Origin: Mordavella massiliensis
GTDB lineage: Bacteria; Bacillota; Clostridia; Lachnospirales; Lachnospiraceae
Assembly (NCBI RefSeq): GCF_016901695.1
Contig: NZ_JACJKS010000003.1
Location: 62,001-126,000 of the forward strand
Direction: 5' to 3'
Length of the DNA: 64,000 nucleotides
Part shown: positions 1-7,863 of the stretch, piece by piece
Numbering within the stretch: the stretch's first letter is position 1
Layout: each line of letters starts with the position of its first letter
The notes under the pieces: model-generated
What the model saw: only the letters and a program-made list of their open reading frames with translations
Database searches by the model: none
What the model was told of the DNA's origin: nothing
Translations under genes and position numbers: made by a program

Positions 1-660
1 GCTCCGAACCCGGCAGTCAAGGATCTGGCCCATGCAAAGATCGCCCTCGTGACAAGCGGCGGCATCGTTCCCAAGGGAAATCCGGACCACATCGAGAGCT
101 CCAGTGCTTCCCACTACGGCGAGTACGACATTGCGGGCGTTATGGACCTGACAAGCGAGACATACGAGACGGCTCACGGCGGATATGACCCGGTTTACGC
201 CAACGAAGATGCGGACCGCGTTCTGCCGGTAGACGTTTTAAGAGATATGGAGAAAGAAGGAAAGATCGGTGAGCTCCATCATCTTTTCTACACAACGACA
301 GGAAACGGCACGGCTGTCGCCTCCGCAAAGGCATTCGCAGCCGAGTTCTCCCAGAAGCTTCTGGCAGACGGAGTTGACGCTGTTATCCTGACCTCCACCT
401 GAGGCACCTGTACTCGTTGCGGTGCAACGATGGTGAAAGAGATCGAGAGAGCAGGGATCCCGGTTGTACATATCTGTACAGTAACCCCGATCTCCATGAC
501 GGTGGGCGCGAACAGGATCGTTCCCGCGATCGCCATCCCCCATCCTCTCGGAAATCCGGCGCTTGACCACGAGGAGGAAAAGAAACTCCGCCGCCATATC
601 GTGGAGAAAGCTCTGGACGCCCTCACAACAGAGGTGGACGGTCAGACAATTTTCGATTAG
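1..660 (+). CDS. grdB: Glycine reductase component B, selenoprotein subunit (GrdB), 3' part with in-frame UGA
   Basis: This is the C-terminal 219 residues of the selenoprotein subunit of component B, which takes up the amine substrate and passes a carboxymethyl group to the GrdA selenol. The reading frame is open from base 1 and continues through a TGA at 400-402. Selenocysteine there gives a U-G-T-C-T-R-C motif (UxxCxxC), the hallmark of the GrdB/GrdF/GrdH family, and the frame then runs on to TAG at 658-660. A hairpin just after the UGA fits a bacterial SECIS. Linkage with trxB, trxA, grdA, grdC and grdD favours the glycine-specific GrdB, but the substrate-specific paralogues for sarcosine (GrdF) and betaine (GrdH) share this C-terminal region and cannot be excluded. 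The N-terminal half lies upstream of the window. Confidence 0.88.
400..435 (+). promoter_or_regulatory. SECIS-like element after the grdB UGA codon
   Basis: Immediately downstream of the UGA (400-402), bases 414-420 (TCGTTGC) pair perfectly with 424-430 (GCAACGA) around a GGT loop. A lower stem can form between CACC 405-408 and GGTG 432-435. A stem-loop in the coding sequence with a GGU apical loop close to the UGA is the arrangement known for bacterial SECIS elements that recruit SelB. The assignment is by structure only. Confidence 0.6.
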
Positions 661-693
661 AATAAAAGAAAAAGAGAAAAGGAGATGTTACCG

Positions 694-1638
694 ATGAGCA
701 AAGTTTATGACGTGATCATCCTGGGCGCCGGCCCCGGCGGGCTGGCTGCAGGGCTCTATGCCGGCAGGAGCCGTCTGTCCACACTGGTCATCGAGAAGGG
801 CCAGGACGGCGGACAGATCGCCATCACGGACGACATCGAGAACTACCCGGGACAGATCGTGGAGGGCGAGTCAGGTCCCTCCCTGATCGCCAGAATGACA
901 CAGCAGGTCGAGAAGTTCGGCGCAGAGCGCGTGTCCGACACGATCAACTCCGTTGATTTCAGCGGGGAGATCAAGATCCTGCGCAGCGCGAAGAACGAGT
1001 ATCAGGCCAAAAATGTCATCATCGCCACGGGCGCTTACGCCCGGCCGATCGGCTGCAAGGGCGAGGCGGAGTTCCGCGGCAAGGGCGTATCCTACTGCGC
1101 GACCTGCGACGCCAACTTCTTCGAGGACATGGAAGTCTTCGTGGTGGGCGGGGGCGACTCCGCTGTAGAGGAGGCCATGTACCTGACCAAGTTCGCCAGA
1201 AAGGTTACGATCATCCACAGAAGGGACGAGCTGCGCGCAGCCAAGTCCATTCAGGAGAAAGCGTTCAAGAACCCCAAGATCGAGTTCTTCTGGGATAGCG
1301 TTGTGGAGGAGCTTGGAGGAGACGACATCCTCCAGTGGATGAAAGTGAAGAACGTAAAGACAGGCGAGATAAAGACTGTCGAGGCGGACGAGGAAGACGG
1401 CATGTTCGGCGTGTTCGGATTTATCGGGACCGTTCCGAACTCCAAACTCTTCGAGGGCGTCATTGACATGGACGAGAGAGGCTACATCCGGACGGATGAG
1501 AACATGCACACGAATGTTCCCAATGTCTACGCGGTGGGCGACGTCCGCATCAAGAGCCTTCGCCAGGTCGTGACGGCGGCCGCAGACGGCGCCATCGCAG
1601 CTGTGCAGGTGGAGAGAAGCCTGTCCGATTATTTCTAG
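694..1638 (+). CDS. trxB: Thioredoxin reductase (NADPH) of the glycine reductase operon
   Basis: This flavoprotein passes electrons from NAD(P)H to thioredoxin, the reductant of glycine reductase. It has an N-terminal FAD-binding GAGPGG motif (residues 11-16), the redox pair C135-A-T-C138, a second nucleotide-binding VVGGGDSA motif and the C-terminal YAVGDVR FAD motif. The predicted 314 residues match the family. I chose ATG 694 because GGAG at 681-684 is about 9 bases upstream; the in-frame ATG at 685 would leave no room for a ribosome binding site. It lies 33 bp after grdB and 29 bp before trxA, so co-transcription is likely. Confidence 0.93.
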   Translation: MSKVYDVIILGAGPGGLAAGLYAGRSRLSTLVIEKGQDGGQIAITDDIENYPGQIVEGESGPSLIARMTQQVEKFGAERVSDTINSVDFSGEIKILRSAKNEYQAKNVIIATGAYARPIGCKGEAEFRGKGVSYCATCDANFFEDMEVFVVGGGDSAVEEAMYLTKFARKVTIIHRRDELRAAKSIQEKAFKNPKIEFFWDSVVEELGGDDILQWMKVKNVKTGEIKTVEADEEDGMFGVFGFIGTVPNSKLFEGVIDMDERGYIRTDENMHTNVPNVYAVGDVRIKSLRQVVTAAADGAIAAVQVERSLSDYF

Positions 1639-1667
1639 AAAGTAAAGAAAAGGAGAGTTGAAGACCA

Positions 1668-1985
1668 ATGATCGATGTAGATAAGACCACATTTGAAGAA
1701 GAAGTACTGAAAGCAGACGGCTACGTGTTCGTAGATTTCTACGGGGACGGCTGCGTACCCTGCCAGGCACTGATGCCGAAGGTGCATGAGTTCGCAGACA
1801 CATACGGGGACAAGATCAAATTCACATCCCTGAACACGACAAAGGCGCGCCGCCTTGCTATCGCCCAGAAGGTTCTGGGCCTCCCGGTTATGGCTATCTA
1901 TAAGGATGGAGAGAAAGTGGAGGAGCTCGTAAAAGACGACTGCACACCGGAGAGCATTGAAGCGATGATTAAGAAATATCTTTAA
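1668..1985 (+). CDS. trxA: Thioredoxin with GCVPC active site
   Basis: This 105-residue thioredoxin carries the active site G-C29-V-P-C32 instead of the common WCGPC. That variant is known from thioredoxins of amino-acid-fermenting Clostridia, where they are encoded with glycine reductase and reduce the selenoprotein complex. The fold markers VDFY before the active site and the cis-proline segment GLPVMAIYKDG are present. It sits between trxB and grdA in a single operon, so its main job is probably as the electron donor for GrdA/GrdB turnover rather than general disulfide reduction. Confidence 0.93.
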   Translation: MIDVDKTTFEEEVLKADGYVFVDFYGDGCVPCQALMPKVHEFADTYGDKIKFTSLNTTKARRLAIAQKVLGLPVMAIYKDGEKVEELVKDDCTPESIEAMIKKYL

Positions 1986-2052
1986 TCATAAGCGGGGCAT
2001 CTGCCCCAAAACAAAAAGCAACAAAACGAAATGAAAGGAGAAACGCATAATT

Positions 2053-2523
2053 ATGGCTATTTTGAAAGACAAAAAAGTGATAATTATCGGAGACCGTGAT
2101 GGAATACCCGGACCGGCGATCGCTGAGTGCGTGAAGACAGCCGGCGGCGACATCGTATTCGCATCCACGGAGTGCTTCGTCTGAACGAGCGCAGGCGCAA
2201 TGGATCTGGAAAACCAGAAGAGAGTGAAGGAGTTTGCCGAGGAGTACGGCCCGGAGAACATCGTAGTTGTTCTCGGTGCGGCTGAGGGCGAGGCTGCAGG
2301 TCTTGCAGCTGAGACCGTTACGGCAGGCGATCCGACTTTCGCAGGTCCGTTGACAGGAGTCCAGCTTGGACTTCAGGTATATCACGTATGTGAACCCGAG
2401 ATGAAAGAGGAGTTCGATGAGGCTGTCTATGATGAGCAGATCAGCATGATGGAGATGGTTCTCGATGTAGACGATATCATTTCCGAGATGACAGCGATCA
2501 GAGACGAATATTGTAAATTCTAG
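2053..2523 (+). CDS. grdA: Glycine reductase component A, selenoprotein GrdA, with in-frame UGA
   Basis: GrdA is the small selenoprotein that accepts the carboxymethyl group from component B as a Se-carboxymethyl-selenocysteine and hands it to component C. The frame opens at ATG 2053 (AAAGGAG at 2035-2041) and reads through TGA 2182-2184 as selenocysteine 44. This gives the redox motif C41-F-V-U44 followed by [11 protein letters not shown], highly characteristic of GrdA. The full product is 156 residues, the usual length. Conventional gene callers would report only the 107-residue piece starting at 2200. I see no clear downstream SECIS stem; the best local pairing (2174-2180 with 2185-2190) places the UGA in its loop. 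Confidence 0.93.
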
Positions 2524-2525
2524 GT

Positions 2526-2561
2526 GGGCGGGGCGGTGTTACCCCGCCGCCTCGTTTTTTT
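2526..2561 (+). terminator. Intrinsic terminator or attenuator between grdA and grdC
   Basis: GGCGGGG (2527-2533) pairs with CCCCGCC (2542-2548) across an 8-base loop, followed within a few bases by a run of T (2555-2561). It lies inside the grd operon, so it probably gives partial termination and raises trxA/grdA transcript levels over grdC/grdD. Confidence 0.7.
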
Positions 2562-2595
2562 ACCAAATTTTTTATGAAGGAAAGGGGAAAGACCC

Positions 2596-4134
2596 ATGAA
2601 CAGTGTGATCAAAGGGGCAAGTTATATTTTAGTACATACGCCGGATATGGTGCTGTACAACGGAACGACACAGACGACGGAGCGCATCGTGAACCCCGAG
2701 TCTGAATATCTCAAAGAGGTGCCGGAAAAGCTCCGCTCCTACGAGGATGCGGTTGCCTACTGGCCGAACCAGACCTACATCGGAAACGTCCATCCGGAGG
2801 AGCTGGCCAAGGTAGAGTTCCCCTGGTATGACAAGAAGATGGAAGGGGCGCAGCGCTACGGCAAGTTCGGCGAGATCATGCCGGAGGAGGAGTTCCTTCT
2901 CCTTGTGCAGGCAAGCGACATGTTTGAGGTCGTACGGCTGGAGAAGGGGTTTGTGGCAGCGCACAGAGATGCGTTTGCGGCGGATCCGGTCATCAGCAGC
3001 GACATCGTGGAGAGAGTGCACGAGGGTGTGGAGCTCTCTGAGATCGAGCATTTCGTGAATGACGAGCACGCAGAGGGACTCTACTTTGACGGGCAGCTTG
3101 TGGGCTGCGTGAAGGCGGCGCACGACATCGACCAGAACCTCTCCGCCCATGTGATGCACGAGAACCTGATGAGCAAGGCGTCCAGCGTGCTGGCCCTTCT
3201 CTATGCGATCCGCAACGCCGGCATCGACAAGGCGGACGTGGAGTATGTCATCGACTGTGCCGAGGAGGCGTGCGGCGACATGAACCAGAGAGGCGGCGGC
3301 AACTTTGCCAAGGCGGCGGCCGAGGTGGCAGGACTTGTGAACGCCACCGGATCCGATGCCAGAGGCTTCTGCGCAGCCCCCACCCACGCGGTGATCGAGG
3401 CGGCGGCGCTGGTGAAGTCCGGCGCGTACAAGACGGTTGTCGTGACAAGCGGCGGCTGCACGGCCAAGCTTGGCATGAACGGCAAGGACCATGTGAAGAA
3501 GGGGCTCCCCATCCTGGAGGACTGCCTGGGAGGCTTCGCTGTCGTCATCTCTGAGAACGACGGCGTGAACCCGGAGATCGACCTCGACCTGCTGGGACGC
3601 CACACAGTCGGCACAGGATCCGCGCCGCAGGCCGTGATCGGAAGCCTTGTGGCAGATCCCCTTGACCGGGCGGGCATGAAGATCCCGGATATCGACAAGT
3701 ACTCACCGGAGATGCAGAATCCGGATATCACAAAGCCGGCGGGCGCAGGCGATGTCCCGCTTGCGAACTACAAGATGATCGGCGCCCTGGCAGTGAAGAG
3801 AGGCGAGCTGGACAGAAAAGAGCTGGCTGAGTTCACGACGAAGCACGGCCTGACAGGCTGGGCTCCCACCCAGGGACATATCCCCTCAGGCGTGCCCTAC
3901 ATCGGCGTTGCCAGAGAGGACATCCTGGCCGGCACCATCAAAAACGCGATGATCATCGGCAAGGGCAGCCTGTTCCTTGGCCGTATGACGAACCTGTTCG
4001 ACGGCGTTTCCTTTGTGATCCACGGCAACACAGCTAAGGAGCAGAAGGCGCAGGCCGGCGTGTCGGAAGAGGAAGTAAAGGGCCTGATCGCGAAGGCAAT
4101 GAAGGAATTCGCAGCCTCCCTGCTGGCAGAGTAA
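2596..4134 (+). CDS. grdC: Glycine/sarcosine/betaine reductase component C, beta subunit (GrdC)
   Basis: GrdC is the larger subunit of component C, which releases the carboxymethyl group from GrdA as enzyme-bound acetyl and, with phosphate, acetyl phosphate. The 512-residue product has the family N-terminus (VIKGASYILVHTPDMV) and a thiolase/FabH-like core including VVTSGGCTAKLGMNGKDH. The start ATG 2596 has GGAAAGGGG upstream. The 72-bp gap from grdA holds a hairpin terminator, and grdD follows after 14 bp. Component C is shared by glycine, sarcosine and betaine reductases, so it does not by itself define the substrate. Confidence 0.93.
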   Translation: MNSVIKGASYILVHTPDMVLYNGTTQTTERIVNPESEYLKEVPEKLRSYEDAVAYWPNQTYIGNVHPEELAKVEFPWYDKKMEGAQRYGKFGEIMPEEEFLLLVQASDMFEVVRLEKGFVAAHRDAFAADPVISSDIVERVHEGVELSEIEHFVNDEHAEGLYFDGQLVGCVKAAHDIDQNLSAHVMHENLMSKASSVLALLYAIRNAGIDKADVEYVIDCAEEACGDMNQRGGGNFAKAAAEVAGLVNATGSDARGFCAAPTHAVIEAAALVKSGAYKTVVVTSGGCTAKLGMNGKDHVKKGLPILEDCLGGFAVVISENDGVNPEIDLDLLGRHTVGTGSAPQAVIGSLVADPLDRAGMKIPDIDKYSPEMQNPDITKPAGAGDVPLANYKMIGALAVKRGELDRKELAEFTTKHGLTGWAPTQGHIPSGVPYIGVAREDILAGTIKNAMIIGKGSLFLGRMTNLFDGVSFVIHGNTAKEQKAQAGVSEEEVKGLIAKAMKEFAASLLAE

Positions 4135-4148
4135 AGGAGGGGTGGATC

Positions 4149-5306
4149 ATGGCAAACAGTATTGAGAAAATGATCGCCTCCACCTTTATGGACATGGCAG
4201 AGGGACTGGAGAGCGGACATTTCGGAAGAAAGCCGAAGATCGCCCTCACGGGCATGGGCAGCGAGCACGGGGAGGAGAACTCCATGGAGGCCGCTGTGGC
4301 TGCCGCAAAAGAGGGGATTGATGTGTACTACATCGGCACGCTGGAGGCAGAGGGCGTGACCACCGTCAAAGTGGCGGACGAAGAGGAAGGCCACAGGAAG
4401 ATGGAGGAGCTTCTGAAGAATAAGGAAGTGGACGCCGCTGTCACCATGCATTTCCCGTTCCCCATCGGCGTGTCCACTGTGGGCCGCGCCGTGACCCCGG
4501 CGAAGGGCAGGGAGATGTTTGTCGCGACGACGACAGGCACATCCAGTTCGGACCGCATCGAGGGCATGATCAAGAACGCCGTGTACGGCATCATCGCCGC
4601 CAAGGCGTGCGGCAAAGCCAACCCGACCGTGGGCATCCTCAACGTGGACGGCGCCCGCCAGACGGAGAAGGCGTTAAAGCAGCTCAAAGACAACGGGTAT
4701 GACATCACGTTCGCAGAATCCGCGAGGGCGGACGGCGGCTGCGTCATGAGAGGCAACGATGTGTTGCAGGGATCCCCGGACATCATGGTGTGCGACTCCC
4801 TGTCCGGCAACATCCTCATCAAGATGCTCTCCTCCTTCACGACAGGAGGCAGCTTTGAGGCCACAGGCTACGGCTACGGCCCCGGCATCGGCGAAGGGTA
4901 CGACCAGCTCGTGCTGATCATCTCCCGGGCTTCCGGCGCTCCCCTTATCACAGGGGCGCTGCGCTATGCGAAGCAGCTCCTGGAGGGCAAAGTCTTCGAC
5001 ATCGCGAAGGCGGAGTTTGAGGCGGCCAACAAGGCCGGCTTAAAGGAGCTCCTCGAGGAGCGCAAAGCGGCGGCGAAGCCGGCGCAGGCTGCTGAGGAGG
5101 ACGTCAAGGCCCCGGCGAAGGAGCCGGTTACATCCCAGATCGCAGGGATCGAGATCATGGATCTGGAGGACGGCGTGAAGGCGCTCTGGAAGCAGGGCAT
5201 CTACGCGGAGAGCGGCATGGGCTGCACCGGGCCCATCATCCTTGTGTCTGACGCGAACTTTGAGAAGGCGCAGGAGGAGCTGAAGAAAGCAGGCTACATC
5301 GGCTAA
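4149..5306 (+). CDS. grdD: Glycine/sarcosine/betaine reductase component C, alpha subunit (GrdD)
   Basis: GrdD (385 residues) is the smaller, PlsX-like subunit of component C and completes acetyl phosphate formation. Diagnostic features are ALTGMGSEHG near the N-terminus, MHFPFPIGVSTVGRAVTPAKGREMFVATTTGTSSSDR, and the C-terminal ESGMGCTGPII segment containing the conserved cysteine. An Ala/Lys/Glu-rich stretch (about residues 312-328) links the main domain to this tail. AAAGGAGGG precedes the ATG by a short spacer overlapping the end of grdC. It is the last gene of the operon, followed by a strong terminator. Confidence 0.93.
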   Translation: MANSIEKMIASTFMDMAEGLESGHFGRKPKIALTGMGSEHGEENSMEAAVAAAKEGIDVYYIGTLEAEGVTTVKVADEEEGHRKMEELLKNKEVDAAVTMHFPFPIGVSTVGRAVTPAKGREMFVATTTGTSSSDRIEGMIKNAVYGIIAAKACGKANPTVGILNVDGARQTEKALKQLKDNGYDITFAESARADGGCVMRGNDVLQGSPDIMVCDSLSGNILIKMLSSFTTGGSFEATGYGYGPGIGEGYDQLVLIISRASGAPLITGALRYAKQLLEGKVFDIAKAEFEAANKAGLKELLEERKAAAKPAQAAEEDVKAPAKEPVTSQIAGIEIMDLEDGVKALWKQGIYAESGMGCTGPIILVSDANFEKAQEELKKAGYIG

Positions 5307-5345
5307 CGGGCGGCCAAAAAAACCGGCAGATCTATGCTGTATATG

Positions 5346-5386
5346 GAGAGGTGACAGATCAGGTGCTGATTCGTCACCTCTCTTTT
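5346..5386 (+). terminator. Rho-independent terminator of the grd operon
   Basis: GAGAGGTGAC (5346-5355) pairs perfectly with GTCACCTCTC (5373-5382), followed by TTTT. It lies 40 bp after the grdD stop. Confidence 0.8.
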
Positions 5387-5398
5387 CATGCGCGGATA

Positions 5399-5427
5399 TT
5401 GTGCGGGGAAACAGGCGACTCTATAAT
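5399..5427 (+). promoter_or_regulatory. Sigma-A-type promoter for the secreted InlB/LRR protein
   Basis: TTGTGC (5399-5404), a 17-bp spacer and a perfect TATAAT (5422-5427). The predicted transcription start near 5434 gives a very short leader before ATG 5450. Confidence 0.6.
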
Positions 5428-5449
5428 AATCCTCATGGAAGCATATGCA

Positions 5450-6562
5450 ATGATCATGATGATGGAGACGCCCCGCCGGGAGGATGTGAAACTTGCGGCG
5501 AGGCGGATGCTTGCGGTGGTGCTGGCCGTATTTGTGACGGCAGCGGCATTGTCTGTACTGCCCTGGGAGGAGGCGGGCAGAGCGGAAACAGCCCCGGCGC
5601 TGTATTCTGTCTCACCAGACAGTGCGCTCACAGATGCGACAGAGATCCCGGAAGCAGCGGGAACAGTCCTGATAAGCAGGATGGAAGATGATCCGGCGGT
5701 CCCTGCCGGCAGCGCGGCCAGCGATCCCGGGTCTTTAGAACAGGCACTGGAACCGGCGATGGTGCAGAGCGCCTCTCCCGCAGCGGCAGGCCCGGCGGAA
5801 GAGTCTGCGCATACGGAGGAAACGGACGCATCCCCGGCGGCGCCTGCGCCGGAGGGACCTGTCCTTACGGGGAGCCTGCGCACGGACTACTGCGTCGGCA
5901 GCCTGCCGGATTACAGCGGCGTGTCCGTGTCGGCTGCAGGGGCGGAGACGGCGCTTGCAGACTGCCTGGTGGAAGGCTGGGACACCTCGTCGGCGGGTGA
6001 GAAGTTCCTGACCGTGACGGTCGGGGAAGAGAAGATCCGCGTCCCTTACGGGGTGGCGGAGTACAGCGCGCACCTGAACGGGAACGGAGGCGCACTGTCC
6101 GCCGGGACGGTCTCCCTCAGGGATTACCGCCTGCCTGAGATGGCGGAGCCGGTGCGTCCCGGCAAGGATTTCGCGGGCTGGTACCGGGATCCCGCCTGCA
6201 CTGTGCCCTTTGAGAGCGCGGCGCCCGGGGAACTCTGTCTGGAACTTTACGCGGGATGGACGGACTTCCCGGGCTTTGCCTGCGACGCGGAGGGCTGTAT
6301 CACCGGGTACACGGACCTGCGGCTGAACGACGGGCTGCTGGTCCTCCCGTCCGATGCGGGCTGCACGGGTGTGAGAAGCGGCGCGCTTGCCGGTCTTGCC
6401 GGCGTCTGGGAGATCTACATACCGGCCGGCATCACCTGCATTGAGCCGGGCGCCTTCGGGGACCTGGGAGAGGAGGTCTACGTGGAAGTCCATCCGGAAA
6501 ATCCGGCGTACATGAGTGTGAACGGAATTTTGTACACAAAAACCGGAGAAAAAGCTCTGTAA
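5450..6562 (+). CDS. Secreted InlB B-repeat / BspA-like leucine-rich-repeat protein (short)
   Basis: Starting at ATG 5450 (GGAAG at 5438-5442) the product is about 370 residues. A basic N-terminus and a hydrophobic segment (MLAVVLAVFVTAAALSVL) form a signal peptide or anchor. An Ala/Pro/Glu-rich low-complexity region follows, then a bacterial Ig-like segment, one InlB B-repeat-like unit (PGKDFAGWYRDPACTVPF...LYAGWTDF), and finally one or two BspA-type LRR units (GALAGLAGVWEIYIPAGITCIEPGAFGDL). It ends right after an incomplete repeat (NGILYTKTGEKAL), with no LPXTG or other anchor, so the LRR array seems cut short. These domains usually mediate surface adhesion. ATGs at 5435, 5456, 5459 and 5462 are alternative starts. 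Confidence 0.65.
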   Translation: MIMMMETPRREDVKLAARRMLAVVLAVFVTAAALSVLPWEEAGRAETAPALYSVSPDSALTDATEIPEAAGTVLISRMEDDPAVPAGSAASDPGSLEQALEPAMVQSASPAAAGPAEESAHTEETDASPAAPAPEGPVLTGSLRTDYCVGSLPDYSGVSVSAAGAETALADCLVEGWDTSSAGEKFLTVTVGEEKIRVPYGVAEYSAHLNGNGGALSAGTVSLRDYRLPEMAEPVRPGKDFAGWYRDPACTVPFESAAPGELCLELYAGWTDFPGFACDAEGCITGYTDLRLNDGLLVLPSDAGCTGVRSGALAGLAGVWEIYIPAGITCIEPGAFGDLGEEVYVEVHPENPAYMSVNGILYTKTGEKAL

Positions 6563-6577
6563 TTTCCGGATGGTTGG

Positions 6578-6586
6578 TGTTATAAT
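6578..6586 (+). promoter_or_regulatory. Extended -10 promoter before the GNAT-ThrE gene
   Basis: TGT followed by a perfect TATAAT (6581-6586), forming an extended -10; the -35 region is weak. Positioned 44 bp before ATG 6631. Confidence 0.5.
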
Positions 6587-6630
6587 AAGCTGATGTAAAT
6601 GTACAGGATGACAGGGCGGAGCGCAGCGGC

Positions 6631-7863
6631 ATGAAGATATACCAGATCACAGAGCATAAGAGATACTATCTTGAATTATTGTTGGAAGCAGATCCCCAGG
6701 AGGACATGATAGAACGCTATCTGGACGCTGGGGATATGTTTGCGTTATATGACGACGAGGACGAGGCGCAGGCTGTCTGCGTGGTCGTCCGGTCCGGAGA
6801 CGGCAGGTGCGAGCTGAAGAACCTGGCCGTCCGGGAGGAGTCCCGGGGGAAGGGGTACGGATCCAGGCTTCTTAAGTACGTGTGTGAGAAGTACAGTTAC
6901 CGGTGCCGCACCATGTATGTGGGGACCGGGAACGTGCCGGGGACCGTGGGCTTTTACGAGCGCTGCGGGTTTGTCCACTCCCACATCGCGGCGGGGTTTT
7001 TCACGGAGAATTACCGGGAGCCCCTTTACGACGGGGGCGTGCGCCTGACGGATATGGTGTACCTGAAAAAGGACCTCACGAAGGCGACGGACCCGAAGCG
7101 GGCGGCGGACCTGGCGCTGGAGGCGGGCCGGATCCTGCTGCGAAACGGCGGCGAGATCTTCCGCGTGGAGGAGACCATCTGCCACATCTGCCGGCGGTTC
7201 CACGTGGAGAATGTGGACACGTTCACCCTCAGCCACGGCATCATCATCAGCGTGAAGCTGCCGGATGGGGACACCTACACGCGGGTGAAGCACATCCCGC
7301 TGTCCAGCTCCCACCTGGAGGTCGTGGACGCGGTGAACACACTGTCCCGGGAGATCTCAGCCGGGAAGGTGGGGGTGGACGAGGCCTTTGAGCGGCTGGA
7401 GGAGATCGAGAAGATCCCGCCCAAGAAGTGGTATCTCCAGGTGCTGGCCGCCGGCATGGGCAGCGGCTGCTTTGGCTTCCTTCTGCAGGCGGGCGTTCTG
7501 GAGAGCGTCATGGCTTTCGTCATCGGCTGCATCCTCTACCTGTGGGTCCTGCTGGCGAAGCGGCACCGCATGTCCAAGATCCTGGTGAACATTGCCGGCG
7601 GCGCCTTTATCACGGCCCAGGCCCTGCTGATCCAGCGCCTGTTCCCCATGCCCCTTAAGCTGGACGGCATGATCATCGGGGCCATCATGCCCCTGGTCCC
7701 CGGCATGGCGTTCACCAACGCGATCCGGGATATCGCGGACAGCGACTTTCTGTCCGGCACGGTGCGCATGATCGACGCGCTGCTTGTGTTTGTCTATATC
7801 GCCATCGGCGTCGGCTTTACCCTTGGCGTGTATTCCAATACGATGGGAGGGATCAGCCTGTGA
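6631..7863 (+). CDS. Fusion of a GNAT N-acetyltransferase and the N-terminal ThrE transporter domain
   Basis: The single 410-residue frame joins two unrelated domains. Residues about 1-150 are a GNAT acetyltransferase with the acetyl-CoA loop EESRGKGYGSRLL and the C-terminal GFYERCGF signature. Residues about 155-410 match the larger half of the ThrE threonine/serine exporter (PF06738-like): RAADLALEAGRILLRNGGEIFRVEETI, then cytosolic residues such as LSHGIIISVKL, then about five membrane helices from residue 270. The downstream gene overlaps by 4 bp and supplies the small ThrE half, so together they make a complete split exporter with an extra acetyltransferase. I see no frameshift or internal start with a good ribosome binding site at the junction. 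A cytosolic amino-acid-related acetylation role is inference. Confidence 0.8.
   Translation: MKIYQITEHKRYYLELLLEADPQEDMIERYLDAGDMFALYDDEDEAQAVCVVVRSGDGRCELKNLAVREESRGKGYGSRLLKYVCEKYSYRCRTMYVGTGNVPGTVGFYERCGFVHSHIAAGFFTENYREPLYDGGVRLTDMVYLKKDLTKATDPKRAADLALEAGRILLRNGGEIFRVEETICHICRRFHVENVDTFTLSHGIIISVKLPDGDTYTRVKHIPLSSSHLEVVDAVNTLSREISAGKVGVDEAFERLEEIEKIPPKKWYLQVLAAGMGSGCFGFLLQAGVLESVMAFVIGCILYLWVLLAKRHRMSKILVNIAGGAFITAQALLIQRLFPMPLKLDGMIIGAIMPLVPGMAFTNAIRDIADSDFLSGTVRMIDALLVFVYIAIGVGFTLGVYSNTMGGISL

Noticed and set aside
430-660. Separate 76-residue protein in the grdB 3' end
   Set aside because: It is the C-terminal part of GrdB after the in-frame UGA at 400-402.
871-1803. Long open frames on the opposite strand of trxB and many other genes
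   Set aside because: Shadow frames typical of GC-rich coding DNA; no family resemblance, no ribosome binding site, and they overlap strongly recognised genes. The same holds for large antisense frames such as 59343-62651 and 13788-15356.
2200-2523. Separate 107-residue protein starting downstream of the grdA UGA
   Set aside because: It is the C-terminal part of GrdA, reached through UGA 2182-2184 as selenocysteine; no ribosome binding site precedes this ATG.
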